Assembly: GCA_965153355.1 (NCBI GenBank)
Contig: OZ231126.1
Span: forward strand, 102,734,001-102,798,000
Direction of reading: 5' to 3'
Length of the DNA stretch: 64,000 nt
Source of the DNA: Flaccisagitta enflata
Taxonomy: Eukaryota > Chaetognatha > Sagittoidea > Aphragmophora
A program made the translations under genes and the position numbers. Positions 23,371-39,597 of the stretch are shown here, piece after piece (positions within the stretch are counted from its first letter, which is position 1; each line of letters begins with the position of its first letter). The notes under the pieces were generated by a model, which saw only the letters and a list, made by a program, of their open reading frames with translations, was not told the DNA's origin and ran no database searches.

Positions 23371-24228
23371 GTGTATTTTCTCTCCAAATTAAAGGACGTT
23401 TATTACACAGCATGTATGTATAGAATGTGTGTATTGTCGGACTAATGCGTTACCGAACAACCCATAGACCAATGAACAAAACTTCCGAATGACTTATGTT
23501 AGCGCACATCAAAAAAAGTATAGACAGGTACGGTCAAATAAAGCTTTGTAGTATGTAGTGTAACTAAGAAATAAAATAAAGCGAACAGTTTTATCACCTT
23601 ACTCCAAAGCCAAAAGACCATAGGTTAATACTTTGTGCGTGGGAAATACATTTATTACGTATGTACATTACGCACGCATGCTTGGCTCGCGTGTCAAATT
23701 CCAAGTTTCTTTGAGGAGACCGTGACGTGAATGTAAACCCCGTGACGTGAACGTAAATCTTCTTGATTTCCGTGAAGCGAACGTAAATCTTTTTGTTTTC
23801 AAGCGTTTCCTCGGCGAAACAACGATCAACGCCACTTGTTGACTAACGGCATTCGAGTAAATTATGTATTGACAAATGAACAATCGAATTGAGTGGGAAA
23901 CACTTACGCAACTTCAGTTACTCTAGTGTAACTTTTAATTCCTTCTTTTTCACTCTCAACACAGTTGCGATTCCCGGGAATTCCCGAAAACAAACAAACA
24001 TCATTCCCGGGAATTGAATCTTATTCCTGAATCAGGAATCAGGATTCAGGAATTAGGCGTCAGGAATCAGGAATTCAGGAATGACAAAGAATCACTCCCG
24101 GGAATTAATATCACTATTGATTGCGTTGTGGTATACCATCTATTCTCATCAAGTTAGCACATATTCTTCACCTGCAGCTTGATCCGTTGACTAAGGTGCA
24201 TTATCCCCACCCCTACTGATTATGTATT
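23371..24228. other. No gene; short palindromic CCCGGG tracts
   Basis: 23715-23800 has a twofold repeat of cgtgacgtgaacgtaaa-like units. 23970-24115 has repeated attcccgggaatt and caggaatcagga units. 24084-24127 (gacaaagaatcactcccggg onward) recurs at 33074-33119, where it is cut by the duplicated segment. Confidence 0.5.
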
Positions 24229-24945
24229 AAATTTTTTGCGATTTTTCATTCGAGCGTGACCGACGGATGGACGGACGGACAAAGCTTCTTATATGAATGA
24301 ATTTGAATATGAATATGAATGAATGATTTTGAATGAATGAATCTATGAATGAATAAATGAATGAATTAATATAGATGAATGAATGAATATAGATGAATGA
24401 ATATGAATATGAATGAATGAATATGAATGAATGAATATGAATGAATGAATATGAATGAATGAATATGAATGAATGAATATGAATGAATGAATGAATATGA
24501 ATATGAATATGAATGAGTGAATATGAATGAATATGAATATGAATGAATGAATATGAATGAATGTATGAATGAATGAATAAATGAATGAATGAATATAGAT
24601 GAATGAATATAGATGAATGAATGAATATGAATGAATGTATATGAATGAATGAATATGAATGAATGTATATGAATGAATGAATATGAATGAATGAATATGA
24701 ATGAATGAATGAATGAATAAGAATGAATGAATATGAATGAATGAATATGAATGAATGAATATGAATAAATATGAATATGAATGAATGAATGAATGAATGA
24801 ATGACGAGTAACATGATCTATTAAAAAGATGAGTTTTGAAGTGACTTAACCGTAGAAAAATATGATGAATGAAATGAACGAATGAATGAACGAATGAACG
24901 AATGAACGAATGAACGAATTGAATGAATGAATGAATGAATGAATG
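24229..24945 (+). repeat. (GAAT)n / (GAATAT)n satellite with a family B head
   Basis: cattcgagcgtgaccgacgg and cgacaaagcttcttatatg (24248-24296) give way to about 500 bp of gaatgaatgaatatgaat higher-order repeats, then a second (GAAC/GAAT) block at 24870-24943. Confidence 0.9.
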
Positions 24946-24954
24946 TCATGAGGA

Positions 24955-25316
24955 AATGGCTCTAGCGTTTTTTTCCGAATCATTTTCGATCATTTTCGCC
25001 TTTTAAAGAGATTTTCAACTCGAGCGTTACGTGACCGACCAACAGACAGAGCCTCTTATAGAGGTGCTATGGCGCACCTAAAAAGAGAGAGAGAAATAAA
25101 TGATGAGAAAGATAAAAAACAAAAAAGGAGAAACAAGGCCTACCCTAGTCGCGTGCGGGTGGGCAGGGGCCGTATTTGAGATCACTTGATCATTTGGGCA
25201 GGAGCAGTGAGGCCAAGGACCGCAAAAACCCAAAAAAAGTAAAGTGTGACGGACGGACCGACGGACGGACCGACGGACAGACAGACCGACGGACCGACGG
25301 ACCGGCAAAGCGGGGA
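24955..25316. repeat. Family B copy followed by family A copy
   Basis: 24955-25086 ends gaggtgctatggcgcaccta, the best family B hairpin (AGGTGC...GCACCT). 25131-25316 begins aacaaggcctaccctagtcg, has a (GACGGACC)n block and ends ggaccggcaaagcgggg (family A, inverse of 7943-8302). Confidence 0.65.
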
Positions 25317-25569
25317 ATAAAAGATAATGATGAACAATTTCCTTTGTTTATTTTTAGTCCCGGTGCTTTAAAATTAGAAATACTTGCCCGATCGAGCTCC
25401 TGATGAGAATTCCAAATCTGCATATTGTTCTTTACAACTAGGACGGCGGTCTTAACTTTTCTCTTTTCCGTTTAAGAAAAATCAAAATATGAAAAAAACA
25501 TCTGATGATCCTATCAGCAAGTGAATAAGGAGGTTATCTAGGCAACGAGTGTGGGAGCTTTTCCCCAAT

Positions 25570-26493
<924 letters not shown>

Positions 26494-26495
26494 TA

Positions 26496-26983
26496 CAGTA
26501 GATGTTATCTAGACTTGGACATACGGGGACTCTCATATCCTAAATATCATTTATGCTAGTGAAATGAAAATGTGTGCGTATAATGCTTATGTTTTATACG
26601 GTTGATGATGGGGTATGGCAGCTCTGTGGATAGAAAATTCTTTTGAATTTACTAAATCAAATTTTCACCACAAAAACAGCTGCCAGAATTGGTTTAGTGG
26701 TTAACTCACTTGACTTCAAATCCATCTTGATCAGTTCATTTCTTTAAAGGTTCCAGGTTTTGCAATTATAGGAAATAGATGAAGCTTAAATTCTGCTAAG
26801 TGATTAATCCTAATATTCTATTGTAAATTTTTTTTTTGTAAGGAAAGCCATAGGGGGATGCCATACCCCATCATCAACCCTATAGAGTCTATACATTACA
26901 CCAGCAAAATATCAGTCCCTTCACTGTACTGATACTCAGGTTATGAGCACCCCCGTATTTCCAAGTCTAGGCAACATCTACTG
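26496..26983. mobile_element. MITE of the CAGTAGAT family, TA target
   Basis: TA at 26494-26495 and 26984-26985 flank CAGTAGATGTTATCTAGACT and its near inverse. The ends match the MITE at 6453-7002 for about 25 bp. The interior is different and includes another inverted pair, ggttgatgatggggtatggc (26601) against gccataccccatcatcaacc (26859). Confidence 0.88.
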
Positions 26984-27439
26984 TATCTATTTTTTTTTCT
27001 ATGTCTCTCTTTCTGTCTTACCTCTAAAGCATTGAAATATCACTGGGTACAGTCTGAATCAGTGAACAAATTAATATCAACATCTTTCAATCCCAAATTT
27101 CTGAATCTCAAATGCTTATTTCCTTGATTGGACGTTTGGAGAAATCAAACTGTGAATCTACAGTTTAATAACACGTAATGAAGTTTAATGGCATGTTATT
27201 TTGTAAAAATGGGAAAAAAAACTAGAGATGTGGTGATCAGGGAATAAACAATAAATAAAATACTTCATTTTCCTGTGAAATTTAACAACAAAAATGGTTC
27301 AAATGAGGGCACTAATTCAAACTACAACATAAGAATGATCGTCAATGAGAATCAGATAAATCTTTAACAATTTGCTCAATGCTCATATATATCTATGTCT
27401 TACTGAGGTTAGGTAATTGGGGGGTAGACAAAGAGACAG

Positions 27440-27453
27440 ACAGACAGACAGAC

Positions 27454-27521
<68 letters not shown>
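27440..27521 (+). repeat. (CAGA)n-(GA)n microsatellite
   Basis: Short cagacaga run, then pure (GA)n. Confidence 0.95.
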
Positions 27522-27524
<3 letters not shown>

Positions 27525-27585
27525 TTTATGCATAGTATGAAAGTTAATGAGTTCACACAGTTTAGACAGAGACATTTAGGGATAG

Positions 27586-27617
27586 TGCACGTAGTTACGA
27601 CGTCGTAACAACGTGCA
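27586..27617. promoter_or_regulatory. 32-bp palindrome, possible protein-binding site
   Basis: TGCACGTAGTTACGAC is followed at once by its inverse with one mismatch. The central 16 bp GTTACGACGTCGTAAC is perfect. A third half-site GTCGTAACTACGTG lies at 27652-27665. It may be a binding site or the core of a small foldback; function unknown. Confidence 0.35.
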
Positions 27618-27858
27618 TTTAGAACAAACACAAAGATTTCTGATAGGCACTGTCGTAACTACGTGGTTGCCCCCATTATTGATGCAAAATTGGGGTGAAG
27701 CGCTTCATTTTTTGCTGGCAGATTTCACGTCATACACACACACATCTTTTGAGTATAAAGGCATTCAAGCAATCATTGTGACAAACAGGAAGAGAGAAAG
27801 CCAAAAATAAATAAATTCTTTAACCCCATTTCCGCGGTTGGGGCGCGGATGCCGATGG

Positions 27859-27960
<102 letters not shown>

Positions 27961-28187
27961 GGTGTATCTGAATCTCCATACGTGCACGACACGATTGAAG
28001 GGGAAATCAGAAGTGGTACGGATGGTAGAGTTGTAATGAAGTGGTGGGTGACTGCTGGTGGTGGTGGTAGTAGACCGGTGGTTGACTGTTGGTGGTATTG
28101 GTGTTTAACGGGTGGTAGAATGGTGGTTCAGACGTATCCGATCTATTATTGGACGATATCTGTTGTTGTCTACCAAAAGCCAAGTTT

Positions 28188-31165
<2,978 letters not shown>

Positions 31166-31310
31166 AAAAACGTACAATCATACTAATACAGACATTTTCT
31201 TGCAATGTTTGAAAGGCAATTTTTTCCTTGTTAATACGGATAAATGACAGTGCGTAATTGTCAAAGTAAGAAACACGTCAACACCTAATAATGGAATGAA
31301 ATGCATTACC

Positions 31311-31364
<54 letters not shown>

Positions 31365-31568
31365 GATAAACGGTATGTCGCCATTTTGAGATTCTGTTGC
31401 CACGAGGCGGGCGCGGTTATCGCCATCTTGAGGGAGAGCAGAGGAAACTCAGATTTGTCTTCCGACAAAAGAACAATGCTATGAATAAATCTCTCTCGCT
31501 TTTTTCTCACATCCGATAAAACGAGAAGAGAAAAAAAGGTCGAGATATCATTTTATGTGAATGGCACT

Positions 31569-32220
31569 TTTTGGGCAGCGGCCCTGAAGGGGTCGATGAC
31601 CTATGCTTTCACACAAGGTGATTTTCTCCTCGTCCTCCTCCTCCTCCTTCTCCTCCTGTGTCCCCCCCCCCCCACCTCTAAGCCCATATCTCAGCCTCGA
31701 GGCCCATATCCCAGGCTTGAAGCTTAAATCCTAGTCTTGAGGCCCAAATCCCAACCTCAAGGCCCAAATCCCATCTTAAGGCCAAAATCCCAGCCTCGAG
31801 GGCTTTGAGCATCAAGACTGGGATTTGGGCCTCAAGGCTGGGATATGGGCCTTGAGGCTGAGATATGGGCCTGGAGGTTGGGGGAGGGGGTAAGGGGGAC
31901 TTATCATTATATGCTCTTCATAGGAAAATCTCTTCTCTGACTCTTTTCTTTTAGTAAGGAATAGGGGGCGCTCATTATTCTCGCGCTTACCATTCCGTAG
32001 CTTCTGTTTCTCGCACTTTCACTAAGGCGCTTATTATTCCGGTACCCACGGAGGAGAAGGAGGAGGAGGAGGAGGAGGAGGAGGAGGAGGAGAAGGAGAA
32101 AATCCCCCTGTGTGAAAGCATAGGTCATCAACCTCTCGGGGGCGGCTGCCCTGCTACCCCTTCAACGTACTTAGGCAGGCCACGGGTAACGCTGACCATC
32201 TAACGCTTTTGCGACTATTT
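31569..32220 (+). mobile_element. Family H element H6
   Basis: Starts TTTTGGGCAGCGGCCC. The arm gatgacctatgctttcacac (31598) has its inverse at 32112-32132. The core is a 'ggcccaaatcccagcctcga' minisatellite that inverts near 31800, with a central unrelated block (31890-32040) bounded by (GGA)n. The tail has ctgccctgct, gggtaacgctgaccatcta and the end CGCTTTTGCGACTATTT at 32220. Confidence 0.72.
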
Positions 32221-32400
32221 GCTTTCTTTTTTATTGTCCGCAATTGATAGAGCGCTAGAGCTGAGATGTATATTTGGGTTAAGAAACATCCATAAACTAA
32301 AGGGAAGGACGATCAAAAGAGACAAAAAGAATGAAAAGAATAAAGGAAAGAACGAAAGAAAGTAAGAAACAAACAAACAAACAAACAAAGAGATGAGGTT

Positions 32401-32713
32401 GCAAGAATGAATGAATGAATGAATGAATGAATGAATGAATGAATGAATGAATTAATGAATGAATGAATGAATGAATGAATGAATGAATGAATGAATGATA
32501 GATAAATTAATGAATTTAGAAATGTTTGAATAGAGGAGGAAATTGAAGAATAAATGTATAAATCATAAAATGAATGAATGACTTGACGAATGAAACTATG
32601 CATTTATGAATGAATGAATGAATGAATAAATGAATGAATGAATGAATGAATGAATGAATGAATGAATGAATGAATGATTGATTGAATGAATGAATGAATG
32701 AATGAATGCATGA
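32401..32713 (+). repeat. (GAAT)n microsatellite, two blocks
   Basis: 32404-32500 and 32605-32710, separated by degenerate copies. Confidence 0.95.
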
Positions 32714-33119
32714 CTGACTGAGGGATAAGCAAAGCTTCTCATTAATATGCCTTGGTGCATCTTAATCAGTCGAGAGACACCAATAGCACTTGTGCAATAC
32801 TTAATGATCGCCCAAAAACATTCCTGATTCCTGTTGTAAGATTTGTCTTAAGGTCTGATGGGTTCTTCTGTTCTTCTTTTTTCGCACGCTAGAGATCAAA
32901 AGCTCAGGGCGGCATCAAGCGACGATGATCTTTTGTTTTTCCTCTTTTTATTAGCGGACATGCGACTCAATAAGAGACTCTGTCCGTCCGTTGGCACATC
33001 GGTCTGTTTGTCAGTATGTTCAATAGATGTCCGTCGATATACAATGATTTGAAAAATGGAGTTACATTTCTGACAAAGAATCACTCCCGGGAATTAATAT
33101 CATTATTAATTGCGTTGTG
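32714..33119. other. No gene; repeat remnant cut by the duplicated segment
   Basis: 33074-33119 is the same repeat as 24084-24127, which continues there with gtatacc. Here it is interrupted at 33120 by the start of duplication copy 1. Confidence 0.5.
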
Positions 33120-33404
33120 CAGTCAGGGCGTGTTTCTAGTGAAGATGGATAACGTGTTTGTTCCCATTGAACACGTTTACAGCGTGAATGCATATTTATA
33201 AATTTCACTGACCCATGAGGGAGCGAGCAAAGTGAGTGAGCGGAGTGAGCGGTGCGAGTGAACCAACGTAGCGAGCAACTGAGTGGCCCGTTAAAACGCG
33301 ATTATCTCTGACTATAAACACCCCCTGACTCTTGCAGGAGTGGAACACAAAAAAACAAGGCCAAATACACAGGCCAAGACGGTGCGCCGGGCGTCATTAA
33401 TTCT

Positions 33405-33605
33405 TTGACCTATCCCGAGCTCTATCAGACCTATCCCGAGCTCTATGAGGCCTATCCCGAGCTCTATCATACCTATCCCGAGCTCTATCAGACCTATCCC
33501 AAGCTCTCTCAGACCTATCCCCAGCTCTATAAGACCTATCCCAGACCTATCTGACCTATCCCAGACCTATCTGACCTGTCACAAGACCTATCTGACCTAT
33601 CACCA
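33405..33605 (+). repeat. CCTATCCCGAGCTCTATCAGA minisatellite
   Basis: About nine 21-bp units, later degrading to cctatcccagacctatctga. Copy 2 has it at 49250-49410 with fewer units. Confidence 0.9.
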
Positions 33606-33689
33606 GCTGCAGCTCCATCAGATTATTCTTGTGAATGAAATGACCAGTATCATTGATGATGAATGAAATGAGTTTTCAATTGATTTAAA

Positions 33690-33925
33690 ACATCTTTAGC
33701 AATTTTTCATTCGACCGTGACCGACGGCTGGATGGACGGACGGCCTGCTATAGAGGTGCTATGGCGCATCTGGGAATGATCCTAGCATACTTCTGAATCA
33801 TTTCCACTGATTTTTGCTTCGTGTCGAGATTTTCAACTCGAGCGTGACCGACTGACCAACCGACTAACCGACCAACTGACCGACAGACAGAGCCTCTTAA
33901 AGAGGTGCTATGGCGCACCTAAAAA
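33690..33925 (+). repeat. Two family B copies in tandem
   Basis: Both carry the head (gaccgtgaccgacggctgga; ctcgagcgtgaccgactgac) and the tail agaggtgctatggcgcayct. Duplicated at 49500-49735. Confidence 0.65.
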
Positions 33926-34254
33926 GAGCTCAGAATTCACAAATGTGACCGACAGCCAACAGACTGTTGGATGGACTGACAGACTGATGGATGGACCAGC
34001 AGACGGACCGACAGTGAAAAAATTTGGCTGAGCTGAGCTGGCGAGTACGAAATATACATTATATAAGCTCTATCAACTATCTGTGACCATGAATGGAACG
34101 GTTCTGCTCCGTGAAGCCGCTATTTTGGGCTCAATTTCCTAATTTAAATAATTAAGTAAAAACCTTCCGTTGATTATAAGGAAAGGTCAAGATCAGTTTC
34201 AGTCAATGTGGAATGATGAAATTTTTTCGCGTCATGACGACGCCTGTTCGCGGA

Positions 34255-34704
34255 TCTAACCGGGAAGAAAATCAAAAGCTTGAAAAAAAGAAAAAAAAAA
34301 TCTTTTTAAGATTTAACACTTTTGGCAGTACCCAAAGGTAAAATATAATTACTACAACACAATTTAACACTAATCTACAAAATCTACAATATACTGTTTT
34401 ATTGCTTTGAGGGTAAAAAAATCAATGGAGAGGAAAATCAAATGTGGGGGGGGGGGGAATAAAATCAAATGCCACTCAATTTTATACACCCCTGTCGTCA
34501 GGGCAGCGATTTTGGACGTCTTTTCTAAGACGATACAGATCTTTTGTTTTTTTCGGGTTTTCCCGCTTGGACGAAGCTTTAATTCGAGCAGATTTGGGTT
34601 AAAATGCATAAGACCCAGCCCTCACCTAGCCCTAACGCTAGCCCTAACCTTAACACCACCCCCAATCCCAACCTTAACCCTACCCCGTCTGTCTGTCTGT
34701 TTCC

Positions 34705-34739
<35 letters not shown>

Positions 34740-35310
34740 CCGCCTGTCTCTTTTATTCTACCCCCACCTAGCTTGTCAGGCAGGCGTGTATAATGTTGAG
34801 TATTCCCCCCTCTGGTGGGGAGGGGGGAATGAAATCAAATGGTTTGGAGATGGGGAAGAAAATCAAAAGCTTGAAAAAAAGAAAAAAAAAATTTTTAAGA
34901 TTTAACACTTTTGGCAGTACCAAAAGGTAAAATATAATTACTAAAACACAATTTAACACTACTAAAACCTAAGATATACTGTTATATAGCTTTGAGGGTA
35001 AAAAAATCAAAGATTTTGTAACGCGACATGTTAGGTCGCGGAGAAGAAAATCAAATGCAGGGGGGGGGGGAAATTAAATGCCACTCAGTTTTATACACCC
35101 CTTTCATCAGGGCAGCGATTTTGGATGTTTTTTCTAAGACGATACAGATCTTATGTTTTTTTCGGGTTTTCTCGCTTTAATTCGAGTAGATTCGGGTTAA
35201 AAAGCAAAAAACCCAGCCCTCACCTAGCCCTAACGCTGGCCCTAACCTTAACACCACCCCCAATCCCAACCTTAACCCTCCCCCTAACCCTAAATAAAAA
35301 CCTGCTTAGA
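34255..35310 (+). repeat. Two tandem ~600-bp units with hAT-like ends and CCTAAC tails
   Basis: 34255-34690 and 34855-35300 share gaagaaaatcaaaagcttga, tttggcagtaccaaaaggta, atttggggg-type G-runs, ttttatacaccccTg, cagggcagcgattttgga and ccctcacctagccctaacgc. A (CT)n block (34705-34737) interrupts the first. Matching pair at 50080-51120 in copy 2. Confidence 0.8.
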
Positions 35311-35833
35311 AAGTCAGTAAAACAAAAGACCTCACCAAATTCGAAAACAGTTCCGCGATTTTTTATTACAGCGACAAATTATGAACACGGAGGAATCAAA
35401 CGATTTGAAAATGGGGAAGGAAAATGATGGATATGAAAAACAAAGAAGCAAATTGACGGAGGTTTTACACTTGATAGTACTAAATGATGAAATGGACGTA
35501 TGTGCGTACAGACTGCCGGGTATATGGACGGACAGACATAGACGTATGGGAGGATGGAAAAAAGGACGGATGGAGTGGGATAATGATTTGCGCCTTCCTT
35601 TTTAACATGGCCAAGTTATGGCCAATGAGTGCTCCTTGCAGATAGAATTTCTGAATGGACATTTTTGAATGAATGAATGAATGAATGAATGAATGAATGA
35701 AAAACAGAATGAAAATGAATGTTGTATGGAAGGAAAGGTGATAGGAATGAAGAAAGAAGTCAGAATCTGCCATTATGTGCATTTCAAACGTTTGCATGAC
35801 CAACTGACAGACTGACTGACCGACCAATCAACC

Positions 35834-36465
35834 CACCGTGGCTAAAAACCACCCCCGATGCAGAATGGAGACTGACCAACCCCTTAACCAACCTAAACCA
35901 CCATCACCGTGGCTAAAAACCACCCCCAACGCAGAACGGAGACCAACCAACCCCTTAACCAACCTAAACCACCATCACCGTGGCTAAAAACCACCCCCGA
36001 CGCAGAACGGAGACCGGCCAACCCCTTTACCAACCTAAACCACCATCACCGTGTCTAAAAACCACCCCCGACGCAGAACGGAGACCGACCAACCCCTTAA
36101 CCAACCTAAACCACCATCACCGTGGCTAAAAACCACCCCCGACGCAGAACGGAGACCAACCAACCCCTTAACCAACCTAAACCACCATCACCGTGGCTAA
36201 AAACCACCCCCAACGCAGAACGGAGACCGACCAACCCCTTAACCAACCTAAACCACCATCACCGTGGCTAAAAACCACCCCCGACGCAGAACGGAGACCG
36301 ACCAACCCCTTAACCAACCTAAACCACCATCACCGTGGCTAAAAACCACCCCCGACGCAGAACGGAGACCGACCAACCCCTTAACCAACCTAAACCACCA
36401 TCACCGTGGCTAAAAACCACCCCCGACACAGAACGGAGATCGACCAACCCCTTAACCAACATACA
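35834..36465 (+). repeat. 71-bp minisatellite
   Basis: About nine near-identical units (accgtggctaaaaaccaccc, gacgcagaacggagaccgac, caaccccttaaccaaccta). Copy 2 (51657-52265) has a similar unit count but far more small deletions. Confidence 0.95.
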
Positions 36466-36707
36466 CTCTGGTATCATTCCCAACATATTTGTTGGCTGCT
36501 CTCTGGTCAACGTCCCTCCCACCAGTTAAGTCATTAAATCTATTAAATAATTAAGTCTTAAATTGTCCCTTAATGCAATCAGACAGCTTCGTTTTTTTCT
36601 CAAGGAAGTTCCTATCATAATTTTCAACTTGTTTTCCTTTATCATATGTTTCTTTAGAGAACAATATGCAAATGATTTAAATTGTTTGCTGAGTTGACCG
36701 TAATTCT

Positions 36708-36741
<34 letters not shown>

Positions 36742-36952
36742 GTGTGCTTGACAAAGAATGAGCATGCTCAGTTTTGAACCAATTTCACATTGCCTATAGC
36801 ATTATCGGTTTCAGTTCTTGCATTCAGTGGAATCAGCAAAAGAGTGAAAACAGTGCATCACTGAGACACAAAATTTGGATTCGATCCTATGTTAAGATAG
36901 CGTTTCCCTCAGGATATGTGCTTTCATCAAAGAATTAAAATGATGTAGAAAA

Positions 36953-37366
<414 letters not shown>

Positions 37367-38524
37367 ATTTGCCTCCCTGCATCCACACCGACCAAAACTA
37401 CTACGGCGAGCGTAGTTGTTGCGTTACATTATGAAGACTTTCATAGTCCCACTACATATAATACACGAAGCAGCAGTAAAACGCTTTCCTGAATGGGGTA
37501 ACCAAGGTCACGTGACAACAAACAAAAGCATCAATTGACTTGAGCCACAAAAAGATATTTAGGTTTCTGTTCGATCTCGTTTTTTTCTGAGAAAGTCACC
37601 TAATTTGCATATTGCAGTAATGTGTTTTTTTCTTTATTCTGGTTAATGTCAGAATTGCGCACACATCCTCCACCCCTAGTGACATGCCTAACACATTTCT
37701 TGAAGTCTTGAACTAGTCACTATTGTGGTATCTAGCTGACGTTAGCTGACGTTTAAAGAAAACTGCAAAAGTGCTTTTTCCAACATTTGAAAACATTTCA
37801 AATCACTTTGAAGCTTTCCGTGTCATGGCCCAGTGTGCGACCGACTGACCGACCGACCGACCAACAGACACTATCTCTTATAGAAATGCAAGGACGCACT
37901 TAAAAGGGTAATAAAGTAATAAAGTTTCTCCTAGGTTCTAACACTTCTAAGTCATGATATGTCACATAAATGAGATTTGCCGAATATTCCATGCGATTTA
38001 AGGAAGCGGACGGCATGAGGTTGAAGCGCTTATGTCATGTCTTAAATTGTCATAAGAATGTGAACCGCACCCGCGTTTGACAGTGACTGTACATGACGAC
38101 AGCATTAGATAGTGCTGAAAGTTGTCTCCATGAAGAGGTGGATCAGTATTGACGTCATCCTTCAGCGTGCTCCGTCACGTGCCCCATCTGGCGCCACAAG
38201 TTTCCGTAGATCAATTCATTAAAGGCGCCTCCGTGAAAACGCCAAAGTGCTAAGTTAAGTTAGCGTTTTCAGTTGTCACGTGCCCCGTCTGGCGTTGTAT
38301 CCCGTAGATCAAATGCGCCTCCAAGCAGAAATGGCGAGCTGATTGTCTAGGCCCAAAGATGGTGATTTTAGCTCCATCGCGCGCCCTTCTGGCGCCACAC
38401 ATTTCCGTAGAAGGGACAACGCGGAAAACGCCGATGAATAGGTGTCCCTTTGTTTGGATACAATTATAAATCATGATATTACCAAACAATACATTACCTC
38501 TTAGAAATAAAATGTAGCAAACGT
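37367..38524. other. No gene; family B copy and a threefold CTGGCGCCACA repeat
   Basis: 37830-37907 is a family B copy (gaccgaccgaccaacagaca, atagaaatgcaaggacgcac). 38177-38415 repeats ctggcgccacaagtttccgt three times in degenerate form (38190, 38290, 38392). The same is seen in copy 2 (53834-54415). Confidence 0.55.
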
Positions 38525-38527
38525 TGC

Positions 38528-38529
<2 letters not shown>

Positions 38530-38615
<86 letters not shown>

Positions 38616-38617
38616 AC
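38530..38617 (+). repeat. (CT)n microsatellite
   Basis: A (CT)n array with CTAT interruptions. Copy 2 (54535-54606) lacks the interruptions. Confidence 0.95.
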
Positions 38618-38658
38618 ACAAACACAGAAGCACACACACAAACACACATACTTTTTAG

Positions 38659-38902
38659 CGGGCCTGTATATAGTTCCACATATACCCCCCCCCCCACTGG
38701 GGGAAAAAAGGAAAATGAGATGATTTTGGGGAAAAATTTTTGGCAGTACCAAATCTAAAAACTTAAAACTGATTAGTAAAACACAATTCAACACTATTTT
38801 AACCCTATTAACTCTATTTAATTGCTGTATGGGGAAGATAATCAAAGGCAAGGGGGGGAGGGGGGCAATTAATCAAAGAACATGGAACTATATACACCCC
38901 TG
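38659..38902. mobile_element. hAT-type MITE with 8-bp target duplication
   Basis: CTTTTTAG at 38651-38658 and 38903-38910 flank a 244-bp element. Its ends are CGGGCCTGTATATAGTTCCA and, inverted, CAGGGGTGTATATAGTTCCA. The 8-bp duplication fits the hAT rule nTnnnnAn, and CAGGGG termini are typical of hAT. No coding. The orthologous copy in duplication 2 is 54650-54892. Confidence 0.9.
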
Positions 38903-39597
38903 CTTTTTAGTTGCGGACATGTCCATTGGTCCATCCGTCGGTCTGTTGATCTGTCAATCTGTATGTGGTGATCAAGTTGATAAGTGCAAAAACGCGAATT
39001 TTTGATGCAACCATTGTTATTGTCTGTGTGTGTTTGGGGTGGGTCAGGATATCGATAGGTAATGTATGCCGCGGCCCACCCGTCCACGACAACACTGCGC
39101 ACTGAAGGGGGAATTCCTGGTCATTAACTCGGAACGCGAAAAAAATTCCTCAGGATCCTCAGATTCCTTGCGGAACGCGAGGGGAACGCAGTAGTGGGCA
39201 GCTTTGCGTGTTTATATTTTGACTTACTACTTACATCGGCATTTTTTAAAGTCCCTGGAAAAGTTCCATGTAGATATCTGATTGCAGTCTTCTGTTTTAC
39301 AACTTCGAATGCCTGATAATATGCCGAGAAAACCGAGGAATCTGAGTGAGGAACGCGAGGACTCTGAGTGAGGAACGCGAGGAATCCAAGTGAGGAACAC
39401 GTGGTATCTGAGTGAGGAACACGAGAAACAGGGACAACAACAACAACAATAAAAACGATAACAACAAAACGCTTTTCTATTTAAGCATAGTGAAATGAGA
39501 AAAGCTGGGATGATGAAGCAATAACAGTGAGGAAAAAGGGGGGGAAATCAAGTCTGTCGCCAAATTATCCAAGGCTCACAGACATAAAAAAAATTGA

